Below are positions 27,302 through 36,687 of a stretch of DNA of 64,000 bases, piece after piece; position 1 is the stretch's first letter; the number at the start of each line of letters is the position of its first letter. The translations under genes were made by a program, and so were the position numbers. Under the pieces are notes generated by a model, which did no database searches, had not been told where the DNA came from, and saw only the letters and a list, made by a program, of their open reading frames with translations. The stretch is from positions 82,439 through 146,438 of the forward strand of contig NZ_PIPJ01000005.1 in assembly GCF_003987135.1 (NCBI RefSeq). Reading direction: 5' to 3'. The DNA is from Aliidiomarina iranensis (GTDB lineage Bacteria > Pseudomonadota > Gammaproteobacteria > Enterobacterales > Alteromonadaceae).

Positions 27302-29167
27302 CTAAGCGTTAATTCTAGCCTTAATTTGAGCCGTTATTCCCTCGGCATCAAGCTGCAGCTCTTTGCGAATTTCATCTTGGCTTCCATGTTTGATGAAGTT
27401 ATCAGGTAAGCCTAGGTGAAGTACTTTGCTGTTAACACCGGCAATAGCCAGAGCCTCACTCACCGCACTGCCGGCTCCACCTTGTACGGCGTTTTCCTCT
27501 AACGTAACCAGCCATTCATGTTCTTTAGCTGCAGCGAATAACGCATCCGTATCGAGCGGTTTTACGAAACGCATATCGATAAGGGTGGCATTGAGCTCCT
27601 TTGCAACGAGTTTTGCTTCTTCGAGAAGGATACCAAAATTCAAAATAGCGATGCTCTTGCCGTTACGAATAGTGCGGCTTTTACCGATGGGGAGATTCGT
27701 TAGTTTCGTATACTCTACGCCAATACCGTTGCCCCGTGGATACCGAACCGCAGCCGGGCCTTTATAATGATAACCAGTGCTTAGCATTAACCGACATTCA
27801 TTTTCATCGCTTGGGGTCATTAAGACGAGATTTGGAATACAGCGCATGAAGCTTAAATCAAACGCACCTTGGTGCGTAGGGCCATCAGCACCTACGATGC
27901 CTGCGCGATCAATCGCAAATAGTACATCTAAATTTTGCAGTGCAACATCATGGATAAGTTGGTCGTAGGCGCGCTGTAAAAACGTAGAATAAATAGCCAC
28001 GATCGGTTTCATGCCGGCAATCGCTAGGCCAGCTGCAAAAGTAACAGCGTGTTGTTCAGCAATGGCAACATCAAAATATTGCTTTGGGAATCGCCGCGCA
28101 AACTCAACCATACCTGAGCCTTCACGCATAGCTGGCGTGATGGCCATGAGTGCATCATCATTCTCTGCAACCTCACATAACCACTCGCCAAACACAGCTG
28201 AATATGAAGGAATGCTGGGTGCTTTGCTCGGTAGAGAATCGATACTGGGATCGAATTTAGGCACACCATGATAACCGATCGGGTCCTTTTCGGCTGGCGC
28301 GTAGCCTTTCCCTTTGCGAGTTACTACGTGAAGTAATTGTGGGCCTTTCAAAGTACGCATATTGCTGAGGGTTTCAACCAGCGCGTTCACATCATGGCCA
28401 TCAATTGGGCCGATGTAGTTGAAGCCGAGTTCTTCAAAAATAGTGCCCGGTGTAACCATGCCTTTCACGTGCTCTTCTGCTCGGCTAACGAGCTCACGCA
28501 TACTCGGAATAGCGCTCAGCAATTGTTTGCTACCTTCGCGCAACGAGGTATACATTTTGCCGGAAAGCACTCGAGCAAAATGATTATTCAATGCACCAAC
28601 GTTTTCTGAAATCGACATGTCGTTATCGTTGAGAATCACTAACATATCAGGCGCAATATCTCCTGCGTGGTTCATGGCCTCAAACGCCATGCCCGCGGTG
28701 AGTGCGCCATCACCGATAATAGCTACGGTTTTTCGATTTTCAGCTTCTTTTTGCGCGGCTATGGCAAGCCCTAAAGCAGCACTGATCGAGGTGCTTGAGT
28801 GCCCAACAGAGAGCACATCATATTCACTCTCTTCGCGCCATGGGAAAGGATGCAAACCATCTTTTTGCCGAATAGTGTGCAGCTGCTCGCGCCGGCCCGT
28901 TAATATTTTGTGGGGATACGCTTGGTGGCCTACATCCCAAACGATATTATCGAAAGGTGTTTTGAATACATAATGCAGGGCTACGGTAAGTTCTACCGTG
29001 CCTAAGCCGCTAGCCAAATGGCCACTACTTTTACTCACTGAGCTCAGCAAAAACTGACGCAGTTCATCGCTAACCTGATTTAATTTTTGCTTCGGTAAGC
29101 CACGCAAATCTGCTGGCGAATCGATCAGGCGTAACAATGGAAAACTTTGGTTTTGTTTTTGCGTCAT
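27302..29167 (-). CDS. dxs: 1-deoxy-D-xylulose-5-phosphate synthase
   Basis: A 621-residue thiamine-diphosphate enzyme (E. coli Dxs is 620). Visible motifs are [15 protein letters not shown], the ThDP-binding [18 protein letters not shown] with [14 protein letters not shown], and [18 protein letters not shown] in the pyrimidine domain. It condenses pyruvate and glyceraldehyde 3-phosphate, the first step of the MEP isoprenoid pathway, and also supplies thiamine and pyridoxal synthesis. It lies five bases after ispA in an xseB-ispA-dxs operon, as in many gammaproteobacteria. Confidence 0.97.
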   Translation of the reverse strand: MTQKQNQSFPLLRLIDSPADLRGLPKQKLNQVSDELRQFLLSSVSKSSGHLASGLGTVELTVALHYVFKTPFDNIVWDVGHQAYPHKILTGRREQLHTIRQKDGLHPFPWREESEYDVLSVGHSSTSISAALGLAIAAQKEAENRKTVAIIGDGALTAGMAFEAMNHAGDIAPDMLVILNDNDMSISENVGALNNHFARVLSGKMYTSLREGSKQLLSAIPSMRELVSRAEEHVKGMVTPGTIFEELGFNYIGPIDGHDVNALVETLSNMRTLKGPQLLHVVTRKGKGYAPAEKDPIGYHGVPKFDPSIDSLPSKAPSIPSYSAVFGEWLCEVAENDDALMAITPAMREGSGMVEFARRFPKQYFDVAIAEQHAVTFAAGLAIAGMKPIVAIYSTFLQRAYDQLIHDVALQNLDVLFAIDRAGIVGADGPTHQGAFDLSFMRCIPNLVLMTPSDENECRLMLSTGYHYKGPAAVRYPRGNGIGVEYTKLTNLPIGKSRTIRNGKSIAILNFGILLEEAKLVAKELNATLIDMRFVKPLDTDALFAAAKEHEWLVTLEENAVQGGAGSAVSEALAIAGVNSKVLHLGLPDNFIKHGSQDEIRKELQLDAEGITAQIKARINA

Positions 29168-29172
29168 ATTAA

Positions 29173-30177
29173 CTACCGGTCTCGGGTTACTAAGTATTCA
29201 GTAAATTGCTCTAAAACAACTGTATTGTACGGGATCAAAGATAGTGCGTGTAGCGCTTTTTGGTGCAGTTGGCGGAGTAATTCTTGTGAGCCGGCTAAAC
29301 CCAGTAATGCAGGGTAGGTGGATTTTGCTAACGCGGCATCTGCTCCTTGAAGTTTGCCAAGTGCTTGCGTAGTTCCTGTTACGTCCAAAATATCATCCTT
29401 CACTTGAAAAGCTAGGCCAATGGTATCCGCAAAGTTGTCCAGAGCTTTCAGTGTTTGCTCATTAATTACATTGGCGCTAAGGGCTCTTTTTTCGCTAAGG
29501 GCTCTTGTTTCGCTAAGGGCTCCTCCCGCGCTGAGGGCTCTTTTTTCGCTAAGGGCTCCTTCCGCGTTGAGGGCTCCTTGCGCGCTGAGGGCTCCAAGCC
29601 GAATGGCGGCACGCAACAGTGCGCCGGTTTTTAGTTCATGTATTTGCGCTAAGGCATCTTCTTCAATCGTTATCCCCGTAGCTGCAATATCTAACGCCTG
29701 CCCACCGCACATTCCATTTAGGCCGGAAGCGTTTGCCAAAGTAGCTATCATGGCAAGTTGCTGCTGCGCGTTTATCTCAGCCATGGGTTGAGATAACAAT
29801 TCAAAGGCTAAACTCTGCAGCGCATCACCGGCTAAAATCGCCGTCGCCTCATCAAATTCGATATGGCAGGTGTTTTTGCCTCGGCGAAGCGCATCATCAT
29901 CCATAGCGGGCAGATCGTCGTGCACCAGAGAATACGCATGGATACACTCAATAGCCGCTGCAGGTGCATCTAGCACCGATTCATCGGCACCAAGCATACT
30001 ACCCGTGGCATAAACTAAAAAAGGCCGAACTCGCTTACCGCCGAGGAGAACCGCATAAGCCATAGCCGCTCGCAAATTTTCTGCTGGCGCCTTTCGTTCA
30101 ATAATTGATGTTAAATAATTTACGTGCCGTTCGCGGTAATAGTTCAGGCGCTCAGCTAAGAGTTCTTCAGCAGACAT
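29173..30177 (-). CDS. ispA: Farnesyl diphosphate synthase with a repeat insertion
   Basis: A 334-residue trans-prenyltransferase. The two aspartate-rich motifs are present: DDLPAMDDD in the first half and DDILD in the second, with [12 protein letters not shown] and [12 protein letters not shown]. It makes farnesyl diphosphate from dimethylallyl and isopentenyl diphosphates. E. coli IspA is 299 residues; the excess is mainly a 42-residue segment of seven 6-residue units such as RALSEK and GALSAQ inserted after RLGALSA, between two helices and before the second DDxxD. The frame is kept and the catalytic motifs are intact, so the enzyme is probably active. Confidence 0.95.
   Translation of the reverse strand: MSAEELLAERLNYYRERHVNYLTSIIERKAPAENLRAAMAYAVLLGGKRVRPFLVYATGSMLGADESVLDAPAAAIECIHAYSLVHDDLPAMDDDALRRGKNTCHIEFDEATAILAGDALQSLAFELLSQPMAEINAQQQLAMIATLANASGLNGMCGGQALDIAATGITIEEDALAQIHELKTGALLRAAIRLGALSAQGALNAEGALSEKRALSAGGALSETRALSEKRALSANVINEQTLKALDNFADTIGLAFQVKDDILDVTGTTQALGKLQGADAALAKSTYPALLGLAGSQELLRQLHQKALHALSLIPYNTVVLEQFTEYLVTRDR
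29475..29600. repeat. Seven 18-bp tandem units inside ispA
   Basis: Seven back-to-back 18-base units beginning CGCTAAGGGCTC or close variants (plus-strand reading). They encode, on the minus strand, hexapeptides like RALSEK, GALSET and GALSAQ. Unit length is a multiple of three, so copy-number change keeps the reading frame. Units differ at several bases, mostly in the last six, so the array is not a very recent perfect duplication. Confidence 0.95.
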
Positions 30178-30216
30178 TCCGTTTTAGCCTTCCAGAGTTA
30201 GCAACAGAGATATGCA

Positions 30217-30471
30217 CTAATCGTGCGAAGTTGGCGTTTCAGAAAACGGGTTTAGTTCTTCTGAGCCGTTTTGTTGCATTAATATTTGAACCTTCTGCTC
30301 TGCCTGTTGCAATTTCTGTTGGCTAATCCGCGATAAAAAAACAGCGCGCTCAAACTGTTTTAATGATTCTTCTAGCGGTAACTCACCTTCTTCTAAGGCA
30401 CTCACAATTTGTTCTAGCTCTGCCATGGCTTGCTCGAACCCTAAAGATTCGCTGTTTTTTTCGCTGCTCAT
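30217..30471 (-). CDS. xseB: Exodeoxyribonuclease VII small subunit
   Basis: An 84-residue protein with FEQAMAELEQIVSALEEGEL and LEESLKQFERAVFLSRI, the XseB pattern of two helices. It forms exonuclease VII with XseA, which is elsewhere. It heads the xseB-ispA-dxs operon, 39 bases before ispA. Confidence 0.95.
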   Translation of the reverse strand: MSSEKNSESLGFEQAMAELEQIVSALEEGELPLEESLKQFERAVFLSRISQQKLQQAEQKVQILMQQNGSEELNPFSETPTSHD

Positions 30472-30783
30472 GAATGTGTTCTCGCATCTTCAAAATATAC
30501 TCATAAAATAACACAGCTACTGGCGAATCTGCATCGCTTTTGCAGATTCCTTTTTCCGATTTACCCAGAAACAGGATACACTCACTACTCACAACAGCGT
30601 TTTTTAATTTGCGAAGCCAATGTTGTTAGCCCTAGGCAGTTTTAAATCTGAGAAAAGATTGACAGAACTAGCTGAGGAAGCAAACAGAGAGAGCTAGCTG
30701 GAAGAAAAAGCCGAGAGAGTAAATAGAAGGAACTCGGTTTTGTGCTCCTTTAGGCGCAAATAAAGTTCATTTGAATAAGGATA
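30472..30783. other. Intergenic region between xseB and the VanZ-like gene
   Basis: 312 bases between divergent genes. It should hold the promoters of xseB and the VanZ-like gene. A conspicuous purine-rich stretch (about 30645-30735) contains two AGCTAG or TAGCTG elements and loose GAGAGAG repetition, but no clean unit could be defined. No gene is seen. Confidence 0.5.
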
Positions 30784-31137
30784 ATGTTACAGGTGTTTTG
30801 GCGTATTTTATTTTTGCTGGTTGTTGTTGTGGTTTCTGCTCTATTTGTTGTGCAAACACCACCCACTCCGGCCGCAGCTAGTTTTCCGAATGCCGATAAA
30901 GTAGTTCACTTTGGGCTTTTCTTTATTTTAGCAACCACCATGCATCTTGCTTTTCGAGCGCGTTTGTTAATAGCCATCCCGCTATTATTGGTTTACGCCG
31001 TTGTTATTGAGATAGTGCAGCATCACATTCCAGGCAGGGGCGCTGAAGTTTTGGATGTGGTAGCCGATATGCTCGGCGTTTTAGCCTTTTATTTAGCTCG
31101 AGCGCTTTACAAAAATAGAAAAAAACGCAGCTTATGA
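30784..31137 (+). CDS. VanZ-like membrane protein
   Basis: A 117-residue protein with about four hydrophobic segments and the VanZ-domain pattern ADKVVHFGLFFILA, then EIVQHHIPGRGAEVLDVVAD. VanZ of enterococci gives low-level teicoplanin resistance, but most proteobacterial homologues have no known role. GATAAGG style spacing before the ATG is plausible. Its stop codon lies in the loop of a terminator shared with srmB. Confidence 0.75.
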   Translation: MLQVFWRILFLLVVVVVSALFVVQTPPTPAAASFPNADKVVHFGLFFILATTMHLAFRARLLIAIPLLLVYAVVIEIVQHHIPGRGAEVLDVVADMLGVLAFYLARALYKNRKKRSL

Positions 31138-31149
31138 GCTGCGTTTTTT
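31120..31149. terminator. Bidirectional terminator containing both stop codons of the VanZ-like gene and srmB
   Basis: AAAAAACGCAGCT-TATG-AGCTGCGTTTTTT, a perfect 13-base stem with a 4-base loop. The plus-strand stop TGA is at 31135-31137 and the minus-strand stop (TTA on plus) at 31132-31134, so both convergent genes end within the hairpin. Confidence 0.88.
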
Positions 31150-32442
31150 GATTGGGTCTACTTTTTGTTTTCCTTTCACCGTGCTCATATTCGGGCGCGC
31201 ACCTTTTTGTTTGGTGCCCTTAGGTGAACTACTCTTACTTCCTTTTAATGCCTTTTTCTTTTTCTTAGATTTTGATTTCTTGTGTGGCTCTGGAAACTTG
31301 AATTTAGGCCTTAGTTCAGGAATGAATCTGCGCTCTAAACGCTCGGTAAGATAGCGTTCAATGCGGCCAAGGTTTTCGGCGTCATGAGCCTCTACCAGCG
31401 CAATCGCTGTACCTGTTTTACCGGCTCGGCCAGTACGGCCAATGCGGTGCAAAAAGGTATCGCCTTTGCGAGGTAAATCATAATTAACTACTAATTCAAC
31501 ATCGGGAATATCTAAGCCACGAGCCGCTACATCGGTGGCAACCAAGATACGTTGACGAACATCGGAAAACGATTTTAAACGTTTCTGCCGTTCATCTTGG
31601 GGCAAACCACCTTCCATAGCTACCGCGCCATAGCCCATACGCTGTAAAGCTTCGGCTAGCTCATGAGCACGTTCGCGCTTACGCACAAACACCAAAACGC
31701 GACCGTTGAAATCCCCCAGCAAGTGTTTCAGAAGGGCTTGTTTATGTTCAGCGTCATCGGCAATGTGCACCCATTGATGAATTTTACCTTTCTCTCGGCG
31801 TGGCGGCTCAACATTGATAAATTCCGGCTTTGCGAGCACCTGTTTACTAAAGGTTGCAAGGGTGTGGTGATCTGCAGTAGCAGAGAATAAGAGGCGCTGG
31901 CGCAAGTTCATGGCTTCATTGATAATTTGCTCTACAGGTTGGCGAAAGCCCATATCAAGCATGCGGTCGGCTTCATCCAACACCAGTATTTCCAGCGCTT
32001 CAGCACTAAACTTTTCATCACCTAAATAATCGAGTAAGCGCCCGGGAGTAGCGATAACGATATCAAGGTTTTCTTTAAATGCACCCGTATGGCTGCCAAA
32101 ATTCACGCCACCGGTAACCGTTAGGGAAGTAAGGCCAACAGCCGCGCATAATATTTCTGATTGCCGGCCGATTTGTTCTGCAAGCTCTCGTGTTGGCGCG
32201 AGTACTAAAACGCGCGCTGATCCCGGAGATCGGCGAGGATAATCAATTAAATGCTGAATCGCAGGCAACAAAAAGGCTAGTGTTTTGCCAGTACCCGTGG
32301 GAGATGCCGCTAGCACATCGCGAGCGTCAAGCGTTAAAGGAATCACTTCCTGCTGAATTTTAGTGGGCTTCATTAAGCCTGCATCCAACAGTGTATTTAT
32401 TAGTGCCGAATCAAGTTCGAGCTGATCCCATTCAGGATTCAT
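31132..32442 (-). CDS. srmB: DEAD-box RNA helicase SrmB
   Basis: A 436-residue DEAD-box protein: ASPTGTGKT (motif I), PTRELA (Ia), DEADRMLDMGF (II), SATADH (III), ARGLDIPDV (V) and HRIGRTGRAG (VI), then a Lys/Ser-rich tail. The start LDSALINTLLDAG, the linker KIHQWVHIADDAEHK and VFVRKRERAHELAE match SrmB more closely than RhlE or DeaD. SrmB helps assemble the 50S ribosomal subunit. The ATG at 32442 aligns with the family start and overlaps the rdgC stop by 11 bases, suggesting coupling. Confidence 0.85.
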   Translation of the reverse strand: MNPEWDQLELDSALINTLLDAGLMKPTKIQQEVIPLTLDARDVLAASPTGTGKTLAFLLPAIQHLIDYPRRSPGSARVLVLAPTRELAEQIGRQSEILCAAVGLTSLTVTGGVNFGSHTGAFKENLDIVIATPGRLLDYLGDEKFSAEALEILVLDEADRMLDMGFRQPVEQIINEAMNLRQRLLFSATADHHTLATFSKQVLAKPEFINVEPPRREKGKIHQWVHIADDAEHKQALLKHLLGDFNGRVLVFVRKRERAHELAEALQRMGYGAVAMEGGLPQDERQKRLKSFSDVRQRILVATDVAARGLDIPDVELVVNYDLPRKGDTFLHRIGRTGRAGKTGTAIALVEAHDAENLGRIERYLTERLERRFIPELRPKFKFPEPHKKSKSKKKKKALKGSKSSSPKGTKQKGARPNMSTVKGKQKVDPIKKRSS

Positions 32443-33364
32443 TCGCAGACAACTCCGTGCTAGCTTTATCGGAAACCGCAAAGATACGGCTTAGTTCAAT
32501 GATTAACTGGTTTAACTCGGCACTCATTAGCGCAAAATCAACGTCTAACTGCTCAGCGCGGCTCTCAGGATTCAAATCATCGCGTTGCTCTTTCAACACA
32601 TCACTAAAGCGAATGCGCTTAACCGCATAATCATCGGTTAGTAAGAAGCTTAGCCGTTCATCCCACTCTAACGCAACTTGTGTTGCTAGTTTTCCATGCT
32701 GTAAGTGCAGGTTGAGTTCATCAGTGGTTAAATCGTGCTGTTTAAATCGAACAATCGATTCATCCTCACCAAAACTACGAAGTTCCGCCTCCATTCCAAA
32801 CTCAAAAGGTGCTGGCGCCGATTGTTGCTTGAGCCACTCGGTGAAAAACACTTCTGCAGTTTGTTCTGCACCCCAAGGTTTTATCGGTAGAGAGCCTAAA
32901 CAGCTACGCAGAAGTGCGGTGAGATCTTCTGCACGGCTCGCGCTCAAAGTGTCCACGAGCAAGCGTTGGTTGGTTAAATCGATCATTGCCCAAGTTACCG
33001 CAAACTTGCTCAATGCTTGTGGAAGCAAGCGATGGACAATATCTTCTTTCGCGGCTTGTTGCTCTTTTCGTGGCATAGGGCGTGCGTTTTCTTGCTGAAA
33101 TTGCTCACGTAGTTGATCTAACTCCGCGTTTACCGCACTGGCGGGCATCACTTTTTCTTCTTTCTTTGCGCAAAACAATAAATTATCCGCCACTCGATGC
33201 AGCAAAGGGCCATTCTCTTCACCTACCGGAGGCACCCAACCAAAACTTGCAGGTTCCTGCCGTGAGCAAGGCGTAAAACGCCGCTCTTCTAGCAGTTTTT
33301 CGGCCTCATCAGACCAAGTGAACGGTTGCGTAAATTGATAAACGCGCAAGTTTTTAAACCACAT
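32432..33364 (-). CDS. rdgC: Recombination-associated protein RdgC
   Basis: A 310-residue protein (E. coli 303) opening with MWFKNLRVYQFTQPF and containing FGWVPPVG and the VNAELDQL helical region, the RdgC signature. RdgC forms a ring around double-stranded DNA and modulates RecA. It is upstream of, and overlaps, srmB. Confidence 0.95.
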   Translation of the reverse strand: MWFKNLRVYQFTQPFTWSDEAEKLLEERRFTPCSRQEPASFGWVPPVGEENGPLLHRVADNLLFCAKKEEKVMPASAVNAELDQLREQFQQENARPMPRKEQQAAKEDIVHRLLPQALSKFAVTWAMIDLTNQRLLVDTLSASRAEDLTALLRSCLGSLPIKPWGAEQTAEVFFTEWLKQQSAPAPFEFGMEAELRSFGEDESIVRFKQHDLTTDELNLHLQHGKLATQVALEWDERLSFLLTDDYAVKRIRFSDVLKEQRDDLNPESRAEQLDVDFALMSAELNQLIIELSRIFAVSDKASTELSANES

Positions 33365-33433
33365 AATTGCGGATGCTCCAAGTAGGCGAGGGTGATAAAT
33401 GATGCCGCATAATACCTGAGTATCGTTGGTCTG

Positions 33434-35197
33434 TCAGGTTGCATTAATTAAAGTTATCGGAAAACTAAAATGATACCGTAAACCCTGGCCCGGTTCGCTG
33501 GCCACCGAAATTTCACCTTGCAACCGCTCGGTAACGAGCTCATGAATGATGTGCGTACCTAAACCGCTGCCGCCTTGATCGCGACAGGTAGTGAAAAAGG
33601 GTTCGAAAATCCGTTGCAGCGCCTGTGTACTCATCCCAATTCCGTTATCTTCATAGCTAACCTCTAACTTTTCTTCGTTGTGCTGAATAGTTATCGTTAT
33701 CTCGCCAGATTGCTGCTCGGAGAACCCATGGGTTAAGCTATTTACAATCATATTTGTAAGAATTTGCGCCAGCCCGCCGGTAATGAAGCGAGCGAGAATA
33801 TTTGGGCAGTTCACTCGTACCTGAACATTTTGCTTTTGCAGTTTCGGCCTTAAGGTTTTAATGATTCGCTGCACATATTCTTTAACATCAACCGTGCGCA
33901 TGGCTTCAGAACTTTGATCTACGGCAACCTGCTTAAATCCATGCATAAGTTCATTGGCTCGATTAAGGTTGGTTTCGATCAGCTCTGCAGATTCTGCAAT
34001 ATGGTTAAGAGAGTTCTGTAGTTGCTTGGCGGTCAATTTGTCATCCTTGAACTGCTGCTGAAGTTTTAAAAGCTCCTCACGTAAAAAAGACGATGCGGTA
34101 ATGCCAATTCCAATGGGCGTGTTAACTTCATGGCTGATACTTGCTACTAAATTACCTAGAGCTGCCATTTTTTCACTGTTTAAAAGTTGTTGGCGCGCTT
34201 GCTGCAAAAACTCCACGCTGTCAGCTAATTCCTTGTTGCTTTGTTTTAATTTCGATTCTGTTATTCGGCGTTGATGAATTTCATGCTCAAGCGATTGTTG
34301 GCGCACCTCTAGCTCATGGCGGCGGCGATCAAGATCGAGCATTAAATTGCTAATACCCATTGTTTTCTCAGCTACTTCTTGGGCCAAAACCGAATTCTGC
34401 TCGGAAAGCTTGCGGTTTGCTTTGGTTAACTCTTGTTGTGCGCTTGCAAGCTGAATTTGGTGCTCTCGTAATCGTTGCAGAAGGTCATTGTAGGCATCTT
34501 CTAAGAGGCTAAATTCGTTGTTCTCTAGTTGCTGCAACTGAATACTCGATGTTTCCACAGATTCAGGGTCAAAGTTTTGTATTTGCCGAATAAGTTCTTC
34601 TAGAGGTGTGCGTAAATAAAAGCGAAAGGCGAGTGAAAATAGAAGGATGAGTAGGCTACTTTTTATTATTGCGGCAAAAATGAGCAGGATAAGGCTAGGT
34701 GTTAAACGCTCGATAGTAACATCGCGATTAGAAAGTAAAATAATATCGCCAACGAGCTGTGAGGTATTACCAAATTCAAAAACGAGTGGGCTATAATAAC
34801 CAAAGGTACCTTGCTTTTCCGGAATCGGTCCAGCGGTTTCTAAAGTGCTGAAATCCAACGCTGAATCGGTGATGCCCTTACGCACTAAAATGCGCTGTTC
34901 ATCATCGCGAACAATAACGCCACTGATTGCTGGAACATTAATTAGGCCTTCGACGAGATCTTCGGTTTGTAGTTCGTTGAACTCCCAAAGAGAGCGAGTG
35001 ATACTGCTCGCAAAGGTATAATGCTGGTTGCGAAGATCGTTAAGCAAGCTATTACGGGTATTTTGATATTCCGCTGCGATTTGGCCACTGGTAATAATAA
35101 GCGTTAGCAAAAAATAAACCGTGAGAACGCTCGTGAGCAAGGTCCGTGTAATACTTCGGCTTGAGTGCGATTTTACTTGAGTGTTGGCATGTTTCAC
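33434..35197 (-). CDS. Orphan membrane sensor histidine kinase
   Basis: A 587-residue kinase. Helices at about residues 19-41 and 165-190 enclose a periplasmic sensor domain of about 120 residues. A linker and long coiled coil (about 235-345) lead to SISHEVNTPIGIG with the phosphorylated His356, then a HATPase domain with MIVNSLTHG (N box), EDNGIGM (G1) and GGSGLGTHI (G2). No response regulator is adjacent, so its partner and signal are unknown. It is 69 bases upstream (with respect to plus coordinates) of the rdgC start on the same strand and may be separate from it. Confidence 0.88.
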   Translation of the reverse strand: MKHANTQVKSHSSRSITRTLLTSVLTVYFLLTLIITSGQIAAEYQNTRNSLLNDLRNQHYTFASSITRSLWEFNELQTEDLVEGLINVPAISGVIVRDDEQRILVRKGITDSALDFSTLETAGPIPEKQGTFGYYSPLVFEFGNTSQLVGDIILLSNRDVTIERLTPSLILLIFAAIIKSSLLILLFSLAFRFYLRTPLEELIRQIQNFDPESVETSSIQLQQLENNEFSLLEDAYNDLLQRLREHQIQLASAQQELTKANRKLSEQNSVLAQEVAEKTMGISNLMLDLDRRRHELEVRQQSLEHEIHQRRITESKLKQSNKELADSVEFLQQARQQLLNSEKMAALGNLVASISHEVNTPIGIGITASSFLREELLKLQQQFKDDKLTAKQLQNSLNHIAESAELIETNLNRANELMHGFKQVAVDQSSEAMRTVDVKEYVQRIIKTLRPKLQKQNVQVRVNCPNILARFITGGLAQILTNMIVNSLTHGFSEQQSGEITITIQHNEEKLEVSYEDNGIGMSTQALQRIFEPFFTTCRDQGGSGLGTHIIHELVTERLQGEISVASEPGQGLRYHFSFPITLINAT

Positions 35198-35309
35198 GAA
35201 AATTCTCTCACCTGTAGCTCAAATGTGGTGTAGTAGAACGAAATCAGCAGCGCATAGATTGCAGCTTCGCCTATTTAAATGCAACCGAATCGTTTTGTAG
35301 AATCGTTGC

Positions 35310-35327
35310 CTGTAATATTTTTGACAT
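35310..35327 (+). promoter_or_regulatory. Possible Pho box before the porin gene
   Basis: CTGTAAT-ATTT-TTGACAT has the 7-4-7 layout of a PhoB box but matches the CTGTCAT half-site only 6 of 7 and 5 of 7. It is 160 bases before the porin start. The location at the head of the pho/pst cluster makes it plausible; the match is weak. Confidence 0.3.
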
Positions 35328-35486
35328 AAATTATGCATAAAATAGAAGCATAAATGTAATTGAACCGATACATAAGATTCATCAATACGTTATACTCGGC
35401 GAATAAATGAGCATTTAACCAAACCTTTATTTCTTCAAAATGACGACACTGCTTGTGCTTAGCGCAGGCGTTACCGGAGACACGAA

Positions 35487-36521
35487 ATGACATTCCAAAA
35501 ACCTTCTTTTCGGCCAAGTTTGGTGCTTACTGTGCTAGCTAGCTTATCGTTCTCTGCTTATGGGAATACCAATCCAGCGCCGGAAATTGATTTTTATGGG
35601 CGTTTACATGTGTCCGGCGATTATCTGAACGATGGCGATGATGGTGGCTTGAACGTATCAAGCAATAGTAGCCGTGTTGGCTTTAAAGTGAACTACCAGT
35701 TAAGTAGCGATTTGGAATTACTCGGGCAAATTGAAAGAGGCGTTAACGTTTCTGATGGTTCTAGTACGTTTTCTGCGCGCAATAGCTTTATCGGTTTGCG
35801 AGGTAAGTGGGGCACAGTGCGGGCAGGCTATTATGATTCCCCCACTAAACGGGTTATTAATGCGGTGGAGCAATTTAGGGATCAAGTGGGTGATGGCCGA
35901 AACTTGGCTCGTGGCGGCGAGATGAATTTTGATCGGCGCTTTAAGAGTGGCGTGCATTACACATCACCCACTAAATACAATTTAACCTGGATGGCTCATT
36001 ACGGGACGAGTGAAGAATCTGGCGCGAACACCAATACAGACACTGATGCATTCAGTACATCACTCACATACAAGATGAATGAATGGCAAGCCATGATCGG
36101 GTTTGAGCAACAAGATAGAGCCGATTTGGAAACCTTAGAGGCAACTCGTATTGCTCTAATTCGGGAGCAAGGCGCATGGACAAACGCACTGTTTTATCAA
36201 CACGCCAGTGGTATGGATACCGGTACCATTGAAACTCTTGGAATCACCGGCGCTTATGCACTAGATGCGGAATACAGTTTGCGAGCACAAGTATATTTCC
36301 GTGACGTAAACGATAGCGATGACATGGATGCAATGATGATTAGCCTTGGTATCAGCCGCGAACTTGATACTGGCGTAACGCTTTACGCTTCGGCAGCTCA
36401 TACGAATAATGATGAGCTAGGAACTGCCAATGTTGCCTCAAGTGGACGGGGTAAAAGCCTCTCGGTACCAACAGGTAATGATCCCTTTGCCATTTCATTA
36501 GGCTTGCTTTGGAATTTTTAG
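35487..36521 (+). CDS. Gram-negative general porin (Porin_4 type)
   Basis: A 344-residue outer-membrane protein: signal peptide ending near residue 26 (SFSAYGN), then IDFYGRLHVSGDY, SRVGFKVNYQLSSDLELLGQIERG and FIGLRGKWGTVRAGYYDSP, the standard trimeric porin N-terminal strands and loop 3 approach, and a C-terminal LGLLWNF ending in Phe as needed for outer-membrane assembly. It passes small solutes. Its place beside phoB suggests a PhoE-like, phosphate-starvation role, which is inference. GGAGACACGAA precedes the ATG. Confidence 0.88.
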   Translation: MTFQKPSFRPSLVLTVLASLSFSAYGNTNPAPEIDFYGRLHVSGDYLNDGDDGGLNVSSNSSRVGFKVNYQLSSDLELLGQIERGVNVSDGSSTFSARNSFIGLRGKWGTVRAGYYDSPTKRVINAVEQFRDQVGDGRNLARGGEMNFDRRFKSGVHYTSPTKYNLTWMAHYGTSEESGANTNTDTDAFSTSLTYKMNEWQAMIGFEQQDRADLETLEATRIALIREQGAWTNALFYQHASGMDTGTIETLGITGAYALDAEYSLRAQVYFRDVNDSDDMDAMMISLGISRELDTGVTLYASAAHTNNDELGTANVASSGRGKSLSVPTGNDPFAISLGLLWNF

Positions 36522-36621
36522 GATCAAGTTGATTAATGGAAGCCTAAAATTTAGTACACCTAAAATTGGGTGAGGCTAAAAATTGCACTTGAGCGTGTTA
36601 TTCCGTTAAAAAAAGGTTGTT

Positions 36622-36639
36622 TCGTCATAAAACCGTCAT
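36622..36639 (+). promoter_or_regulatory. Pho box and promoter of phoB
   Basis: TCGTCAT-AAAA-CCGTCAT, two 7-base half-sites with the period of 11 expected for PhoB. CATAAT follows after 10 bases (36650-36655) as the -10 box, so the Pho box takes the place of a -35 element. This predicts autoregulation of phoBR by PhoB in phosphate limitation. Confidence 0.8.
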
Positions 36640-36687
36640 ACAGGGTTCTCATAATAGCAACACTATTAAGTGGATAGGTGGAGCCTT

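Noticed and set aside
29420..29791. 123-residue plus-strand open frame made of LRAL-type repeats
   Set aside because: It is the antisense reading of the ispA repeat array; the ispA frame carries all the prenyltransferase motifs.
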